Assembly (NCBI RefSeq): GCF_024699945.1
Contig: NZ_JAJOMY010000001.1
Location: 2,170,001-2,234,000 of the forward strand
DNA: 64,000 nucleotides
Reading direction: 5' to 3'
Source: Phenylobacterium sp. J426
Lineage (GTDB): Bacteria; Pseudomonadota; Alphaproteobacteria; Caulobacterales; Caulobacteraceae
The notes beneath the pieces are model-generated. The model saw only the letters and a program-made list of their open reading frames with translations, was not told the origin of the DNA and searched no databases. Below, piece after piece: positions 46,428 through 55,419 of the stretch (position 1 is the first letter of the stretch; each line of letters starts with the position of its first letter). Both the position numbers and the translations under genes were made by a program.

Positions 46428-48530
46428 ATGTCGCTGAACGTCACCTTGCAGACCGCCTCCTCGGGCCTCAATGCGGCCCAGGCCGCCTTGCGCGCGGTCT
46501 CCGACAACATCGCCAACGTCAACACGCCCGGCTACGTCCGCAAGGCGGTCGACCAGCAGCCGCTGGTGGTGGACGGGGTCGGCATGGGCGTCCGCGTCCA
46601 GGGCGTGAAGCGGATCACCGACGACTATCTGCAGATGGCCAGCCTGACGGCGGCGTCGGACTCCAGCCGCTGGGCGATGGTCTCCCAGTACCTGGACAAC
46701 GCCCAGAGCCTGTTCGGCAACCCGTCCAGCGACACCTTCTTCTTCAACCGCCTCGATGCGATCTACGGCGCCTTCGCCACGGCGGCCGACGATCCGTCGT
46801 CCAGCCTCCTGCGCAGCCAGGCGCTGTCCAACGTCCAGGATTTCCTGGCCGAGGCCGACCGGATCAACGTTCAGCTGAAGGAGCTGGGCGGCACGATCGA
46901 GACCAAGATCATCGCCGACATCGACCGGGCCAACAGCCTGCTCACCCAGATCAACCAGCTCAATGTCGAGATCGGCCGGGCGAAGCTGGTGAACGCCGAC
47001 GCCTCGGGCTCCGAGAATATCCAGAGCCAGCTCCTCGACGAGCTCTCGACGCTGATGAACGTCCGCATCATCCAGCGGGATTCCGGCGGGGTGACGGTGC
47101 GCTCCAACGAGGGCGTGCTTCTGGCGGGCGACGGCGTGGCCGCCAAGCTGGCCTATGTGCGCAGCGACACCACGCCGGGCTACATCACAGCCCAGCCCAG
47201 CGCCGGTTCGGCCGCCCAGCCGATCCAGATCGCCAGCGGCGAGCTGCGCGGTCTGATGGACCTGCGCGACGTGGAGCTGCCGCAGCTCTCCGACCAGATG
47301 GGCGAGTTCCTGACGCGGGCCGCCGACCGGATCAACGCCGCCCACAACGCCTCGGTCGCCTATCCCGCGCCCAACTCGCTCACCGGCCGCAACACCGGGC
47401 TCGACCTGCCGACCGCGGTCAGCGGCTTCAGCGGCCAGACCACCATCGCGGTGATGGGCGCCACCGGGGTGCTAGCCCGCCGCGTCGACATCGACTTCAC
47501 GGCCGGCACGATGAGCGCCAACGGCGGCCCGGCGGTGGCGTTCACGCCCGCCACCTTCCTGGCGACGCTGAACGGCGAGCTTTCCGGCCAGGCGACCGTG
47601 GCGTTCACCAACGGCACGATGTCCCTTACCGGCAACGGCACGAACACGGTCGCGGTGGACGAGGGCACCTCGATGAAGTCCGGCCGGGCGTTCTCGCACT
47701 TCTTCGGCCTGAACGACCTGATCCGCTCCAACGGCTTCACCAACTACGACACCGGCCTGACCGGAACCGACGCCCACGGCTTCACCGCCGGCCAGCAGAT
47801 CTCGCTGCGGCTCTCCAGCCCCGAGGGCCTGCCGCTGCGCGACGTCGCCGTGACGGTGCCGGCCGGCGCCACGATGAACGACCTGCTCGCCGCGTTGAAC
47901 AACACCACCAGCGGCGTCGGCCTCTACGGCAGCTTCAGCCTGGACGCCCGGGGCAACCTCACCTTCCAGGGCGCGCCGCCGACGGACGCCAAGCTGTCGG
48001 TCATCACCGACAACACCGAACGCGGCGGCGCGGGCGGCCCCTCCATCAGCCAGCTGTTCGGCCTGGGCGGCCTCGAGCGCGCCAGCCGGGCCAGCCGGTT
48101 CCGCGTGGACACCACGCTGGACAGCGACCCTACGCGGCTCGCCTTCGGCAGGCTCGACTTCTCCGGCGGCTTCACCCAGCCGCTGATCCGCCCCGGCGAC
48201 GGCCGCGGCGCGCTGGCGCTGTCGCAGGCCGGGGACGTGCCGACCGGCTTCCAGGCCGCCGGTTCGCTCGGCGATGTGACCATGACGGTCTCGCGCTACG
48301 CCTCGGAGTTCGGCGGCTCGATCGGCCGCAAGGCGGCGGCGGCCGAGACCCGCAAGGAGAGCGCCGCGGCGGTGATGACCGAGGCCACGGCCCGCCGTCA
48401 GTCCGTCGAGGGCGTGAACCTCGACGAGGAACTGGTGAACATGACGACCTACCAGCAGGCGTTCAACGCCTCGGCCCGGGTGATCCAGGCGGCCAAGGAC
48501 CTCTACGACGTCCTGCTGGGCATGGTGTGA
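46428..48530 (+). CDS. flgK: Flagellar hook-filament junction protein FlgK (HAP1)
   Basis: 700 residues. The N-terminus MSLNVTLQTASSGLNAAQAALRAVSDNIANVNTPGYVRKAVDQ and the C-terminus ESAAAVMTEATARRQSVEGVNLDEELVNMTTYQQAFNASARVIQAAKDLYDVLLGMV are the paired coiled-coil D0/D1 halves of FlgK. The middle is a large variable beta domain. It is the first filament-side hook-associated protein and follows the sigma-54 promoter and an ftr-like dyad. flgL begins 13 bases after it, with a GGAG site between, so they form an operon. Confidence 0.96.
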   Translation: MSLNVTLQTASSGLNAAQAALRAVSDNIANVNTPGYVRKAVDQQPLVVDGVGMGVRVQGVKRITDDYLQMASLTAASDSSRWAMVSQYLDNAQSLFGNPSSDTFFFNRLDAIYGAFATAADDPSSSLLRSQALSNVQDFLAEADRINVQLKELGGTIETKIIADIDRANSLLTQINQLNVEIGRAKLVNADASGSENIQSQLLDELSTLMNVRIIQRDSGGVTVRSNEGVLLAGDGVAAKLAYVRSDTTPGYITAQPSAGSAAQPIQIASGELRGLMDLRDVELPQLSDQMGEFLTRAADRINAAHNASVAYPAPNSLTGRNTGLDLPTAVSGFSGQTTIAVMGATGVLARRVDIDFTAGTMSANGGPAVAFTPATFLATLNGELSGQATVAFTNGTMSLTGNGTNTVAVDEGTSMKSGRAFSHFFGLNDLIRSNGFTNYDTGLTGTDAHGFTAGQQISLRLSSPEGLPLRDVAVTVPAGATMNDLLAALNNTTSGVGLYGSFSLDARGNLTFQGAPPTDAKLSVITDNTERGGAGGPSISQLFGLGGLERASRASRFRVDTTLDSDPTRLAFGRLDFSGGFTQPLIRPGDGRGALALSQAGDVPTGFQAAGSLGDVTMTVSRYASEFGGSIGRKAAAAETRKESAAAVMTEATARRQSVEGVNLDEELVNMTTYQQAFNASARVIQAAKDLYDVLLGMV

Positions 48531-48543
48531 GGAGACTGAAGCG

Positions 48544-49473
48544 ATGGTGACCCGCGTCTCGACCCCCGGAAACTATTCCGCCGTCCTCTCCAACCTTCTG
48601 GCCGCCCAGCAGCGCCAGATGGCGGCCGGCGTGAAGGTGGCCACCCAGAAGAACGGCTCGGACCTCAAGGACTACGCGCGCGACGCCGAGATGCTGACGG
48701 CCATGCGCTCGCTGAAGACCCGCATCGAGGTCTATCAGGACCAGAACACCTTCATCTCCGAGCGGCTGGCCACGCAGGACACGGCCCTGAACGCCATCGC
48801 CAATTCCGCCCAGGGCGTGCGCCAGGCGATCGCGGACGCCCTGGCCTCCGGCCGGGTCGACACCCTGATGGAGGACCTGCAGGCCCATTTCCGAACCGCC
48901 ATCGAGGGCATGAACGCCCGCTACGGCGGCAAGTACGTCTTCGCCGGCGGCCAGGTGGATACGCGGCCGGTCACCGCCACCGCCCTGGCCGACCTGACTT
49001 CCGGGCCGCCGATCGCCAGCTGGTTCCAGAACGACCAGTTCGTCGTCGAGGCGAAGGTCGACGAGGCCACCAGCGTGCAGCTGGGCATCCTGGCCAACAA
49101 CCTCGGCACGGGGATGCTGACCGCGCTCCAGACCATCCAGACCTTCCACGAGGGCGGCTCCGGCCCGTTCACGGGCCAGATGACCGCCGCCCAGCGGACC
49201 TTCCTGGAGGGCCAGCTCTCAACCTGGGACGGGGTGCGGGAGAACCTGACCAACATCACCGCGCGCAACGGCCTGCTCCAGAAGCGCGTCGAGAGCGTGC
49301 GCGACGACCTGCAGACCCGCCACAACCAGCTGTCCGGCATGATCGGCGACATCACCGACGCCGACATGGCCGAGGCGGTGGCCCAGCTGGAGCAGGCGCA
49401 GCTGGCGGTGCAGTCGGCGGCCCACGTCTTCACGACGCTGCAGGAAAGCTCGCTGCTGAACGTTCTCCGCTAG
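48544..49473 (+). CDS. flgL: Flagellar hook-filament junction protein FlgL (HAP3)
   Basis: 309 residues. The start RVSTPGNYSAVLSNLLAAQQRQMAAGVKVATQKNGSDLKDYARDAEML and the end DITDADMAEAVAQLEQAQLAVQSAAHVFTTLQESSLLNVLR are the flagellin-like D0/D1 halves. The YGGKYVFAGGQVDTRPV block is typical of FlgL. It links FlgK to the filament and is secreted through the flagellar gate. It lies directly after flgK. Downstream is a convergent small gene with an 10-base gap. Confidence 0.95.
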   Translation: MVTRVSTPGNYSAVLSNLLAAQQRQMAAGVKVATQKNGSDLKDYARDAEMLTAMRSLKTRIEVYQDQNTFISERLATQDTALNAIANSAQGVRQAIADALASGRVDTLMEDLQAHFRTAIEGMNARYGGKYVFAGGQVDTRPVTATALADLTSGPPIASWFQNDQFVVEAKVDEATSVQLGILANNLGTGMLTALQTIQTFHEGGSGPFTGQMTAAQRTFLEGQLSTWDGVRENLTNITARNGLLQKRVESVRDDLQTRHNQLSGMIGDITDADMAEAVAQLEQAQLAVQSAAHVFTTLQESSLLNVLR

Positions 49474-49483
49474 GCCGGCCTTC

Positions 49484-49681
49484 TCAGGCCGGCAGGCCCA
49501 GCCTGAGCTCGCCGCCCAGGCGGGCGACCAGCCGCTCGCCCTGCCACACCTCGGCGGCGTAGCCGTGGCCCAGGGCGGTCTCGGCCCGCCGCAGGGCCGC
49601 CGCGTCGGTCTCGAACACCGCCTCGATCAGGTCGGCGATGCGATCATGCGGGTTGAGCACATAGATCCGGTAGGAGGTCAC
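49484..49681 (-). CDS. Small conserved hypothetical protein (65 aa), paralogue of the 7.8-kb gene
   Basis: 65 residues from a GTG at 49679-49681, which has AGGGGA upstream; a GTG 21 bases farther out is possible. The sequence TSYRIYVLNPHDRIADLIEAV, then an Ala-rich helix (ETDAAALRRAETALGHG) and AAEVWQGERLVARLGGE, mirrors the 63-residue protein at 7806-7997 (YR start, DAAA helix, EVW-x-G end). No function is known. It converges on flgL. The 186 bases to mnmA show no gene. Confidence 0.65.
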   Translation of the reverse strand: MTSYRIYVLNPHDRIADLIEAVFETDAAALRRAETALGHGYAAEVWQGERLVARLGGELRLGLPA

Positions 49682-49888
49682 GACGCGTCCCCTCTGCTGC
49701 ACAAAGGGAGGCGGGAGCCCGTCACAAGTCTCTCGGCCGCCGACGCCTCGTGGAATACATGCCGGCGATGGGACCTATCCTACGCCTGGACTATGACGGG
49801 GCTGCCATCACGAATCCGAGCGCTTGCCGTTTGTGATGTGAAGGCCGCACCCTCGAAAAAGTCCGGCCCAACCGCTACATAGGCGCCC

Positions 49889-51082
49889 ATGAGCGTCTGC
49901 ACGGTGCCCGCCGCCATCACCGCCGATCGTCTGTCCGACGGCCTCGTCGAGGCCGCGCGCGACGCCGTGCGCCTGCCGGTCGGGACCCGCATCGTCGCCG
50001 CCATGTCGGGCGGGGTGGACTCCACGGTCACCGCGGCCCTGCTGGCCCGGGCCGGCTACGACGTCGTGGGCGTCACGCTGCAGCTCTACGACCACGGCGC
50101 CGCCATCCAGAAGAAGGGCGCCTGCTGCGCCGGCCAGGACATCCACGACGCCCGCACGGCGGCCCAGTCGCTGGGCATCCCCCACTACGTCCTCGATTAC
50201 GAGAGCCGCTTCCGGCAGCAGGTCATCGACGACTTCGCCGACGCCTACCTTCGCGGCGAGACGCCGATCCCCTGCATCCGCTGCAATCAGACGGTGAAGT
50301 TCCGCGACCTGCTGGACGTCGCCCGCGACCTGGGCGCCGAGGCCATGGCCACCGGCCACTACGTCCGACGCGTCGAGGGCCCGGCCGGTCCCGAACTCCA
50401 TCGGGCCTTCGATCCGGCCCGCGACCAGTCCTACTTCCTGTTCGCCACGACGGCCGAACAGCTGGCCTACCTGCGCTTCCCGCTGGGCGGGATGCCGAAG
50501 CCGGCCGTGCGCGCCGCCGCGGCCGAGCTGGGCCTCGCCGTGGCCGACAAGCCGGACAGCCAGGACATCTGCTTCGTGCCCGAGGGCAAGTACACGACCC
50601 TCATCGACAAGCTCCGCCCGCAAGGGGCCGAGCCCGGCGAGATCGTGCACCTCGACGGCCGGGTGCTCGGCCGTCACGACGGCGTCACCCGCTACACCAT
50701 CGGCCAGCGCCGCGGCCTCAACGTCGCCGTGGGCGATCCGCTGTTCGTGGTGAAGATCGACGCCGAGGCGCGCCAGGTCATCGTCGGGCCGCGCGAGGCG
50801 CTGCTGACCCGCGCCCTGTCGCTCAAGGAAACCAACTGGCTGGGCGACGAGGCCTCCATCGACGCCGCCTGCGGCGCCGGGCGTCCGGTGCTGGCCCGCG
50901 TCCGCTCGACCCGCGAGCCCGCGCCCGCGCGGCTGGCCATCGTCGACGGCGTCCCGGGGCTCACCTTCGACGCCCCCGAAGAAGGCGTCGCCCCCGGCCA
51001 GGCCTGCGTCCTCTACGCGCCGGAGGCTCCCACCCGCGTCCTCGGCGGCGGCTTCATCTCCGGAACCGTCCGCGACCACTAA
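49889..51082 (+). CDS. mnmA: tRNA-specific 2-thiouridylase MnmA
   Basis: 397 residues. MnmA makes 2-thiouridine at wobble U34 of Lys, Glu and Gln tRNAs. The PP-loop [34 protein letters not shown] near 37-70 binds ATP. The first catalytic Cys lies in [11 protein letters not shown] near 132, and the second in the [10 protein letters not shown] block near 230. The end [22 protein letters not shown] is typical. Like other alphaproteobacterial members it lacks a long extra N-terminus. Repeat copy C begins two bases after the stop. Confidence 0.96.
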   Translation: MSVCTVPAAITADRLSDGLVEAARDAVRLPVGTRIVAAMSGGVDSTVTAALLARAGYDVVGVTLQLYDHGAAIQKKGACCAGQDIHDARTAAQSLGIPHYVLDYESRFRQQVIDDFADAYLRGETPIPCIRCNQTVKFRDLLDVARDLGAEAMATGHYVRRVEGPAGPELHRAFDPARDQSYFLFATTAEQLAYLRFPLGGMPKPAVRAAAAELGLAVADKPDSQDICFVPEGKYTTLIDKLRPQGAEPGEIVHLDGRVLGRHDGVTRYTIGQRRGLNVAVGDPLFVVKIDAEARQVIVGPREALLTRALSLKETNWLGDEASIDAACGAGRPVLARVRSTREPAPARLAIVDGVPGLTFDAPEEGVAPGQACVLYAPEAPTRVLGGGFISGTVRDH

Positions 51083-51083
51083 G

Positions 51084-51235
51084 TCCCTCCTCTTCAGGGG
51101 AGGGACAGGCCGCGCAGCGGCCAGGGTGGGGGGGGACCGTGACCGGGCGCAAGGTCGGCCCGCGGCCCACCCGGTCGACACACCCCCCACCCGACCTCGG
51201 CTTCGCCTCGGCCACCCTCCCCTAAAGAGGAGGGG
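51084..51235. repeat. Long palindromic intergenic repeat, copy C
   Basis: The ends TCCCTCCTCTTCAGGGGAGG and CCTCCCCTAAAGAGGAGGGG are inverted copies and enclose two inner hairpins (GGCCGCgcaGCGGCC; CGAGGCgaaGCCTCG on the complement) and a GGTGGGGG/CCCCCACC pair. Its right end carries an AGGAGGGG that lies 13 bases before the thiolase ATG and may act as its Shine-Dalgarno. Confidence 0.85.
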
Positions 51236-51248
51236 TGAAGTTCATCGC

Positions 51249-52462
51249 ATGCCGAATTATATCCCGCCCATGACCCAGACCTCCGATCCCGTCGTCATCG
51301 CCGCCTACGCCCGCACGCCGATGGGCGGCTTCCAGGGCGTCCTTACCGGCGTGAAGGCCACCGAACTCGGCGCCGCGGCGGTGAAGGCGGCGGTGGAGCG
51401 CGCCAAGGCGCCCCGCCGACGCCGCCGAGCAGATCCTGATGGGCTGCGTGCTCCCGGCGGGCCTTGGCCAGGCGCCGGCCCGCCAGGCCGCGCTCGGCGC
51501 GGGCCTTCCGAAGTCGGTGGAGGCCACCACGGTCAACAAGATGTGCGGCTCGGGCCTGCAGGCCGCGATCCTCGCCCACGACGCGCTCGCCGCCGGCACG
51601 GCGGACGTCATCGTCGCCGGCGGCATGGAGAGCATGACCGGCGCGCCCTACCTGATGACCAAGCACCGCGGCGGCGCCCGCATCGGCCACGACACCATGT
51701 ACGACCACATGTACCTGGACGGCCTCGAGGACGCCTACGAGCCCGGCCGGCTGATGGGCTCCTTCGCCGAGGAGACCGCCCGCCAGTACCAGTTCACCCG
51801 GGAGCAGCAGGACGAGTACGCCATCGGCTCCTTGACCAAGGCCCGCGCCGCCGCCGAGAGCGGCGCCTTCGCCCGCGAGATCGTCCCGGTCACCGTCCCG
51901 GGCCGCAAGGGCGACACGGTGGTCGAGCACGACGAGCAACCGCTGAAGGCCGACCCGGCCAAGATCCCGACGCTCAGGCCCGCCTTCGCCAAGGACGGCA
52001 CGATCACCGCCGCCAACGCCAGCTCGATCTCCGACGGCGCCGCCGCCCTGGTGATGACCCGCGAGAGCGTCGCCCGCCGGCTGGGCATGACCATCGTCGC
52101 CCGCGTCGCCGGCCATGGGGCGCACGCCCACGAGCCCGGCCTGTTCACCACCGCCCCCGTGCCGGCCATGCAGAAGGCGCTGAAGCGCGCCGGCTGGAGC
52201 GTCGACGACGTCGACCTGTTCGAGGTCAACGAGGCCTTCGCCGTGGTCGCCATGATCGCCGAGCGCGAGCTGGGCCTCGACCGCGACAAGCTGAACGTCA
52301 ACGGCGGCGCCTGCGCGCTCGGCCACCCGATCGGCGCGTCCGGCGCCCGCATCCTGGCCACCCTGCTCAGCGCCCTGGAAGCCCGCGGCAAGCGCGAAGG
52401 GCCTGGCCTCGCTCTGCATCGGCGGCGGCGAGGCCGTGGCCATGGCGGTGGAGCTGGCCTAG
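51249..52462 (+). pseudogene. Acetyl-CoA acetyltransferase (thiolase), two frameshifts
   Basis: The three segments give a complete thiolase: MPNYIPPMTQTSDPVVIAAYARTPMGGFQG first, then the nucleophile Cys in TTVNKMCGSGLQAA with SISDGAAALVMTRES and NGGACALGHPIGASGARIL. The third segment, in frame with the stop at 52460-52462, has LCIGGGEAVAMAVELA with the second catalytic Cys. Extra bases in the C run 51411-51414 and the G run 52399-52401 cause the shifts. Corrected length is ~403 residues. It makes or cleaves acetoacetyl-CoA. A second start at 51270 is possible. The breaks are probably sequence errors. Confidence 0.85.
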
Positions 52463-52480
52463 GGCCCTGGCGCATCGGCC

Positions 52481-53035
52481 CTAGCGCATGGGCCGGGTGT
52501 TCAGCAGGCTGAAGCGCTCGCCGTTCTCAAGCCGCACCTCGCCCGGCCGCCAGCCGTCCGGGCAGGGGCCTTCCAGCTCGGCCTCGATGCGCGTCTGGTG
52601 ACGGCCGTTGGCCTGGGCGAACGCGGCGCCTTCGACGATCGAGGTGGCGGTCATCGCCCAGCGCCGGGCCAGGTCGCCGGTCACATGGCCGGTCACCTCC
52701 TGGCGCCCGTCGCTCAGCAGGTCGCACTGGTGCTCGAACGACCAGCCGTCGCCGTCGCGCCAGGTGCGGTTGGCCACGCACCGGAACCGGGCCAGCTCGT
52801 CGCCCATCAGGTTCAGCCGCCGCGCCGCCGCCGCGTCCAGGCAGATCCGCCGCGTCTGGGCGCTTCCGTCGGCCGTCACCGCCTCGCGCCACAGCCCGGG
52901 CGCCCGGTTCGGCATGATCTCGCCCGGCGCCGGCGTCTCGCCCGCCGGCCGGCGCTCCTGGCAACCGTTCAGGCCGGCCGCCAGCCCCCCGGCCAGCGCC
53001 AGCCCCGTCATCATCGTCCAGACACGCCCCCGCAT
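52481..53035 (-). CDS. DUF3617 domain lipoprotein
   Basis: 184 residues. The N-terminus MRGRVWTMMTGLALAGGLAAGLNGC ends in a lipobox (LNGC), so the protein should be lipid-anchored to a membrane. The mature part contains PGLWREAVTADGSAQTRRICLDAAAA and a Cys-containing FRCVANRTWRDGDGWSFEHQCDL that fit the DUF3617 family of small beta-rich periplasmic proteins. Function unknown. It converges on the thiolase gene and is divergent from the following GNAT gene. Confidence 0.85.
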   Translation of the reverse strand: MRGRVWTMMTGLALAGGLAAGLNGCQERRPAGETPAPGEIMPNRAPGLWREAVTADGSAQTRRICLDAAAARRLNLMGDELARFRCVANRTWRDGDGWSFEHQCDLLSDGRQEVTGHVTGDLARRWAMTATSIVEGAAFAQANGRHQTRIEAELEGPCPDGWRPGEVRLENGERFSLLNTRPMR

Positions 53036-53132
53036 CTTGCCGACTCCCTCGCGACGTCCAAGCTTAGGCGGGAGCCGCCGGGCCGGCGAGGGGTTCTAGG
53101 CCTGACGACCGCAATCCGAGGAGACCTGCCCG

Positions 53133-53405
53133 ATGGACAAGAGCACGCTTCGCGATACGGGCGACCGCTACGAGATGGACGAACAGGGCCTGACCTCCCA
53201 CGCCGACTACCGGCTGAAGGACGGCGTGCTCTACATCGACTACGTCTTCGCCCCGCCGGCCCTGCGCGGCACCGGCGCGTCGGACCGGCTGATGAAGGCC
53301 ATCGGCGCCGACGCCCGCGCACGCGGCCTCACCATCACCCCCATCTGCGGCTACGCCGCCACCTGGCTCCGCCGCTCCAGCGAGTTCCGCGACCTGTTGA
53401 ACTAG
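53133..53405 (+). CDS. Small GNAT-fold N-acetyltransferase (COG2388-like)
   Basis: 90 residues. DGVLYIDYVFAPPALRGTGASDRLMKAIGADARARGLTITPICGYAATWLRRSSEF matches the short single-domain GNAT proteins of the YidJ/COG2388 type, with the acetyl-CoA loop RGTGASDRLM. A short GAGG site lies before the ATG. It resembles the 103-residue protein at 33116-33427 in size and motif order but is only loosely similar in sequence. Substrate unknown. Confidence 0.82.
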   Translation: MDKSTLRDTGDRYEMDEQGLTSHADYRLKDGVLYIDYVFAPPALRGTGASDRLMKAIGADARARGLTITPICGYAATWLRRSSEFRDLLN

Positions 53406-53477
53406 CCCCGCCCGCATACCCCATCTGGGGGAGGCGGGGCCGCGCGACCCCATGCTTAAGCTTCACCCGAGGGGAAC

Positions 53478-53494
53478 GCCGGTCGCCGACCGGC
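53478..53494 (+). other. Leader hairpin upstream of the 268-aa exported protein
   Basis: GCCGGTC and GACCGGC pair perfectly around GCC. The stem lies nine bases before the GGGGGAG ribosome-binding site (53503-53509) of the next gene. A translational or transcriptional role is inferred. Confidence 0.5.
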
Positions 53495-53517
53495 ATCTTT
53501 TAGGGGGAGCTACCACT

Positions 53518-54324
53518 GTGAGGACCACTCTGTTCGCCGCGGCCTTCGTCGCGGTCGTCGCGCTCGCGCCCATCGGCTGCGCCTCCGCCTTCGCGGGCGA
53601 GCCCATCCAGGGCGCCACGGGCAAGTACATGAGCCCGTTCACCACCGACGGCACCACGTCGGGCTGGGTCACCAAGTCGATGCAGGTGCGGGCCACCGGC
53701 CAGGTCGCCGGCCTCGCCGGCCAGTACGCCGCCCAGAAGGCGCTCGAGAACGTCCCGTTCGTCGGCATGTTCGGCAAGCAGATCGGCGAACAGGCCGGCC
53801 GCGCCGTCGCCCTGCAGTCGATCGGCGGCGAGGAGTTCCTGAAGTCCACCTCGGACCTGTCCTTCGCCACCGCCCAGGACCTGGCCGACTATGTGAAGGC
53901 CCACCACGCCGACCATCCCGAGATCGGCAAGGTGATGGAGGCCACCTACGCCATCTACCCCGACGTCCAGCAGGCGTGGCTGATGGCCAAGCGGCCGCTG
54001 GCGGTGGGCCAGGCGCTGAAGGCCACCGGCCCCGCGCCCGCGGCCTTCGACTACTACCGGATCTCGAACGTGAAGGCGGGCCAGGCGCTCTCCGTCACCC
54101 TCGAATGCGACACCATGGAGCCCACCGTCAGCCTGACCGACGCCAAGGGCCGCAAGGCGCTGGGCTACGTCCAGGCCAAGAAGGGCGAGAAGACCGTCAC
54201 CTTCGACGCCACGGCCCCGGCCGACGGCGAGTACCTGCTGATGGTCACGCCCACCTCGCGCTTCATGGGCGGCTCGCCCGGCGGCGGCGTCTACACCGTG
54301 ACCGTCGCCGAGAAGAAGCTCTAG
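53518..54324 (+). CDS. Exported protein with PPC-like C-terminal domain (268 aa)
   Basis: 268 residues from the GTG at 53518-53520 with GGGGGAG nine bases upstream; a longer frame to 53452 lacks such a site. The N-terminus MRTTLFAAAFVAVVALAPIGCASAFA is a signal peptide with either a lipobox (PIGC) or a classic AFA site. A helical middle (about 60-140; VAGLAGQYAAQKALENVPFVGMFGKQ, Gly/Ala-rich) may interact with membrane. The C-terminal ~90 residues (FDYYRISNVKAGQALSVTLECDTMEPTVSLTD) resemble a PPC (pre-peptidase C-terminal) domain. Role unknown. Confidence 0.75.
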   Translation: MRTTLFAAAFVAVVALAPIGCASAFAGEPIQGATGKYMSPFTTDGTTSGWVTKSMQVRATGQVAGLAGQYAAQKALENVPFVGMFGKQIGEQAGRAVALQSIGGEEFLKSTSDLSFATAQDLADYVKAHHADHPEIGKVMEATYAIYPDVQQAWLMAKRPLAVGQALKATGPAPAAFDYYRISNVKAGQALSVTLECDTMEPTVSLTDAKGRKALGYVQAKKGEKTVTFDATAPADGEYLLMVTPTSRFMGGSPGGGVYTVTVAEKKL

Positions 54325-54382
54325 GGCGTCCGCGCCCTCCCGAGCTGCGGGCCCACTGACTACCCCAAGGGGGCCCAGCGGC

Positions 54383-54417
54383 CCCGCGCCGCGCCGCCGT
54401 ACCCGGCGCGGCGCGGG
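54383..54417 (+). terminator. Strong hairpin, possible terminator
   Basis: CCCGCGCCGCGCCG (54383-54396) and CGGCGCGGCGCGGG (54404-54417) form a perfect 14-bp stem with a 7-base loop, 59 bases after the exported-protein stop. Only TT follows, so a rho-independent role is uncertain. Confidence 0.5.
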
Positions 54418-54428
54418 TTGCCGGCAAG

Positions 54429-54453
54429 TCCCTCCTCTTCAGGGGAGGGACGG
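54429..54453. repeat. Palindromic intergenic repeat, half copy D
   Basis: TCCCTCCTCTTCAGGGGAGG plus GACGG matches the left arm of copy C base for base. The inner hairpins and the right arm are absent, so this is a truncated copy. Confidence 0.7.
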
Positions 54454-54778
54454 CCGCACCGAACCCTGCGACGGCCGACGCCGCGCCAGGCTGATCCAAC
54501 AGGCTGAAGAACCGCAGTTAATGGCCGGCTGCGTCCGGCTTTGCATCTCGTGGGGCGCCACGGTTAAGGCGGGAATGACCCATCCGCCTCGCGGTCCGCC
54601 GGCGCTTCTGCGCCGCGGCCGACCGCCCTCCGGCCCCTTCGAACTGTCCGCCCGCCGCCGGCCCCTCGCGCGCCGGCCATGCAGGTGTCAGCTCGTGCTC
54701 ATCGTCGTTCGCCGGTCACGGCCCCGATGGGAGGCCCGACACGGAGAGACGCGCGCCACGACGAGCGCGTCGCCGCGA

Positions 54779-55072
54779 TCAGGTGCGGGCGACGATGGCT
54801 TCCAGGGTCTGGACGCGGCTGTCCATGTCTTCCACCAGCCGGCGGGCCAGGTCGCGGACGCCCGGCGGATAGGCTTCGCCGCCCTCGGCGATCTCGGCGG
54901 CCATCTCCTCCACGGCCACGATCTGGGCGGTCAGCGCCTTGATGTGGTCCTTGGCGAGTTGCTTGGCTTCCTGCTGCAGACGCTTCACGCGCTGCGCGAC
55001 GGTCTCTGTCTTCGAGACGTTCGGACTGATCTTCAGGTCGTTATCGGCGACCACACTGAGAGACGGTGACAT
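54779..55072 (-). CDS. Conserved helical protein of unknown function (97 aa)
   Basis: 97 residues from the ATG at 55070-55072; a TTG 15 bases upstream is possible. It is strongly helical and charged (KTETVAQRVKRLQQEAKQLAKDHIKALTAQIVAVEEMAAEIAEGG), with a coiled-coil-like stretch around 25-65 and a second helix (GVRDLARRLVEDMDSRVQTLEAIVART). No family is recognised. A large hairpin (55097-55158) lies immediately upstream of the start and may regulate it. The gene marks the left edge of the accessory island. Confidence 0.7.
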   Translation of the reverse strand: MSPSLSVVADNDLKISPNVSKTETVAQRVKRLQQEAKQLAKDHIKALTAQIVAVEEMAAEIAEGGEAYPPGVRDLARRLVEDMDSRVQTLEAIVART

Positions 55073-55096
55073 CCTCAAATACCTCAAAATCCCAAC

Positions 55097-55158
55097 CCAG
55101 GTGCTTGGGAAGATCCGCGGTCCACAATGGTCCGCTGCGGACGATCTTCCCGCCCTGG
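55097..55158. promoter_or_regulatory. Extended hairpin/palindrome upstream of the helical-protein gene
   Basis: CCAGG-GGGAAGATC at the left and GATCTTCCC-CCTGG at the right pair around a 27-base core that itself contains GTCCGCtGCGGAC. It is placed 25 bases before the minus-strand ATG and at the junction between host-like and lower-GC sequence. An operator, attenuator-like leader or junction scar are all possible. Confidence 0.55.
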
Positions 55159-55419
55159 CTGTCTCAACTTACGCTCATTGACAGCACAGGTTCCCTGTCT
55201 CCCGCATGAACGGCGCCAGTTAAGGCTGTTACAGCCGGAGGTGGGGATTTGTGGTCACGGTGTGTGGTTAGCGGGGATGGTTAGAGGGCATCGCGCAGGT
55301 AGGAGCTCGAGTTCTACCAACGAGCGAGTTTGACAAGAACGAAAACAGAACGTAATGTCTTGCGGTTGCTAGCCAGCTCGACTCGCCCATGGGTTTAATC
55401 TCAGCGGGAGGCGTACCGA
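55159..55419. other. Left flank of the accessory island, no gene seen
   Basis: The sequence shifts from very G+C-rich to more balanced composition (for example around 55310-55390). No tRNA, integrase or convincing direct repeat was seen. A GGGAGG at 55406-55411 is the ribosome-binding site of the first island gene. Confidence 0.5.

Larger units (their letters stand above)
54325..54778. other. Gene-free interval with a strong hairpin and a half repeat
   Basis: No gene can be supported in these 454 bases. They hold a perfect 14-bp G+C hairpin (54383-54396 with 54404-54417) that could terminate transcription of the upstream gene even without a T run, and the half repeat (copy D) at 54429. The rest is unremarkable high-GC sequence. 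Confidence 0.6.
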
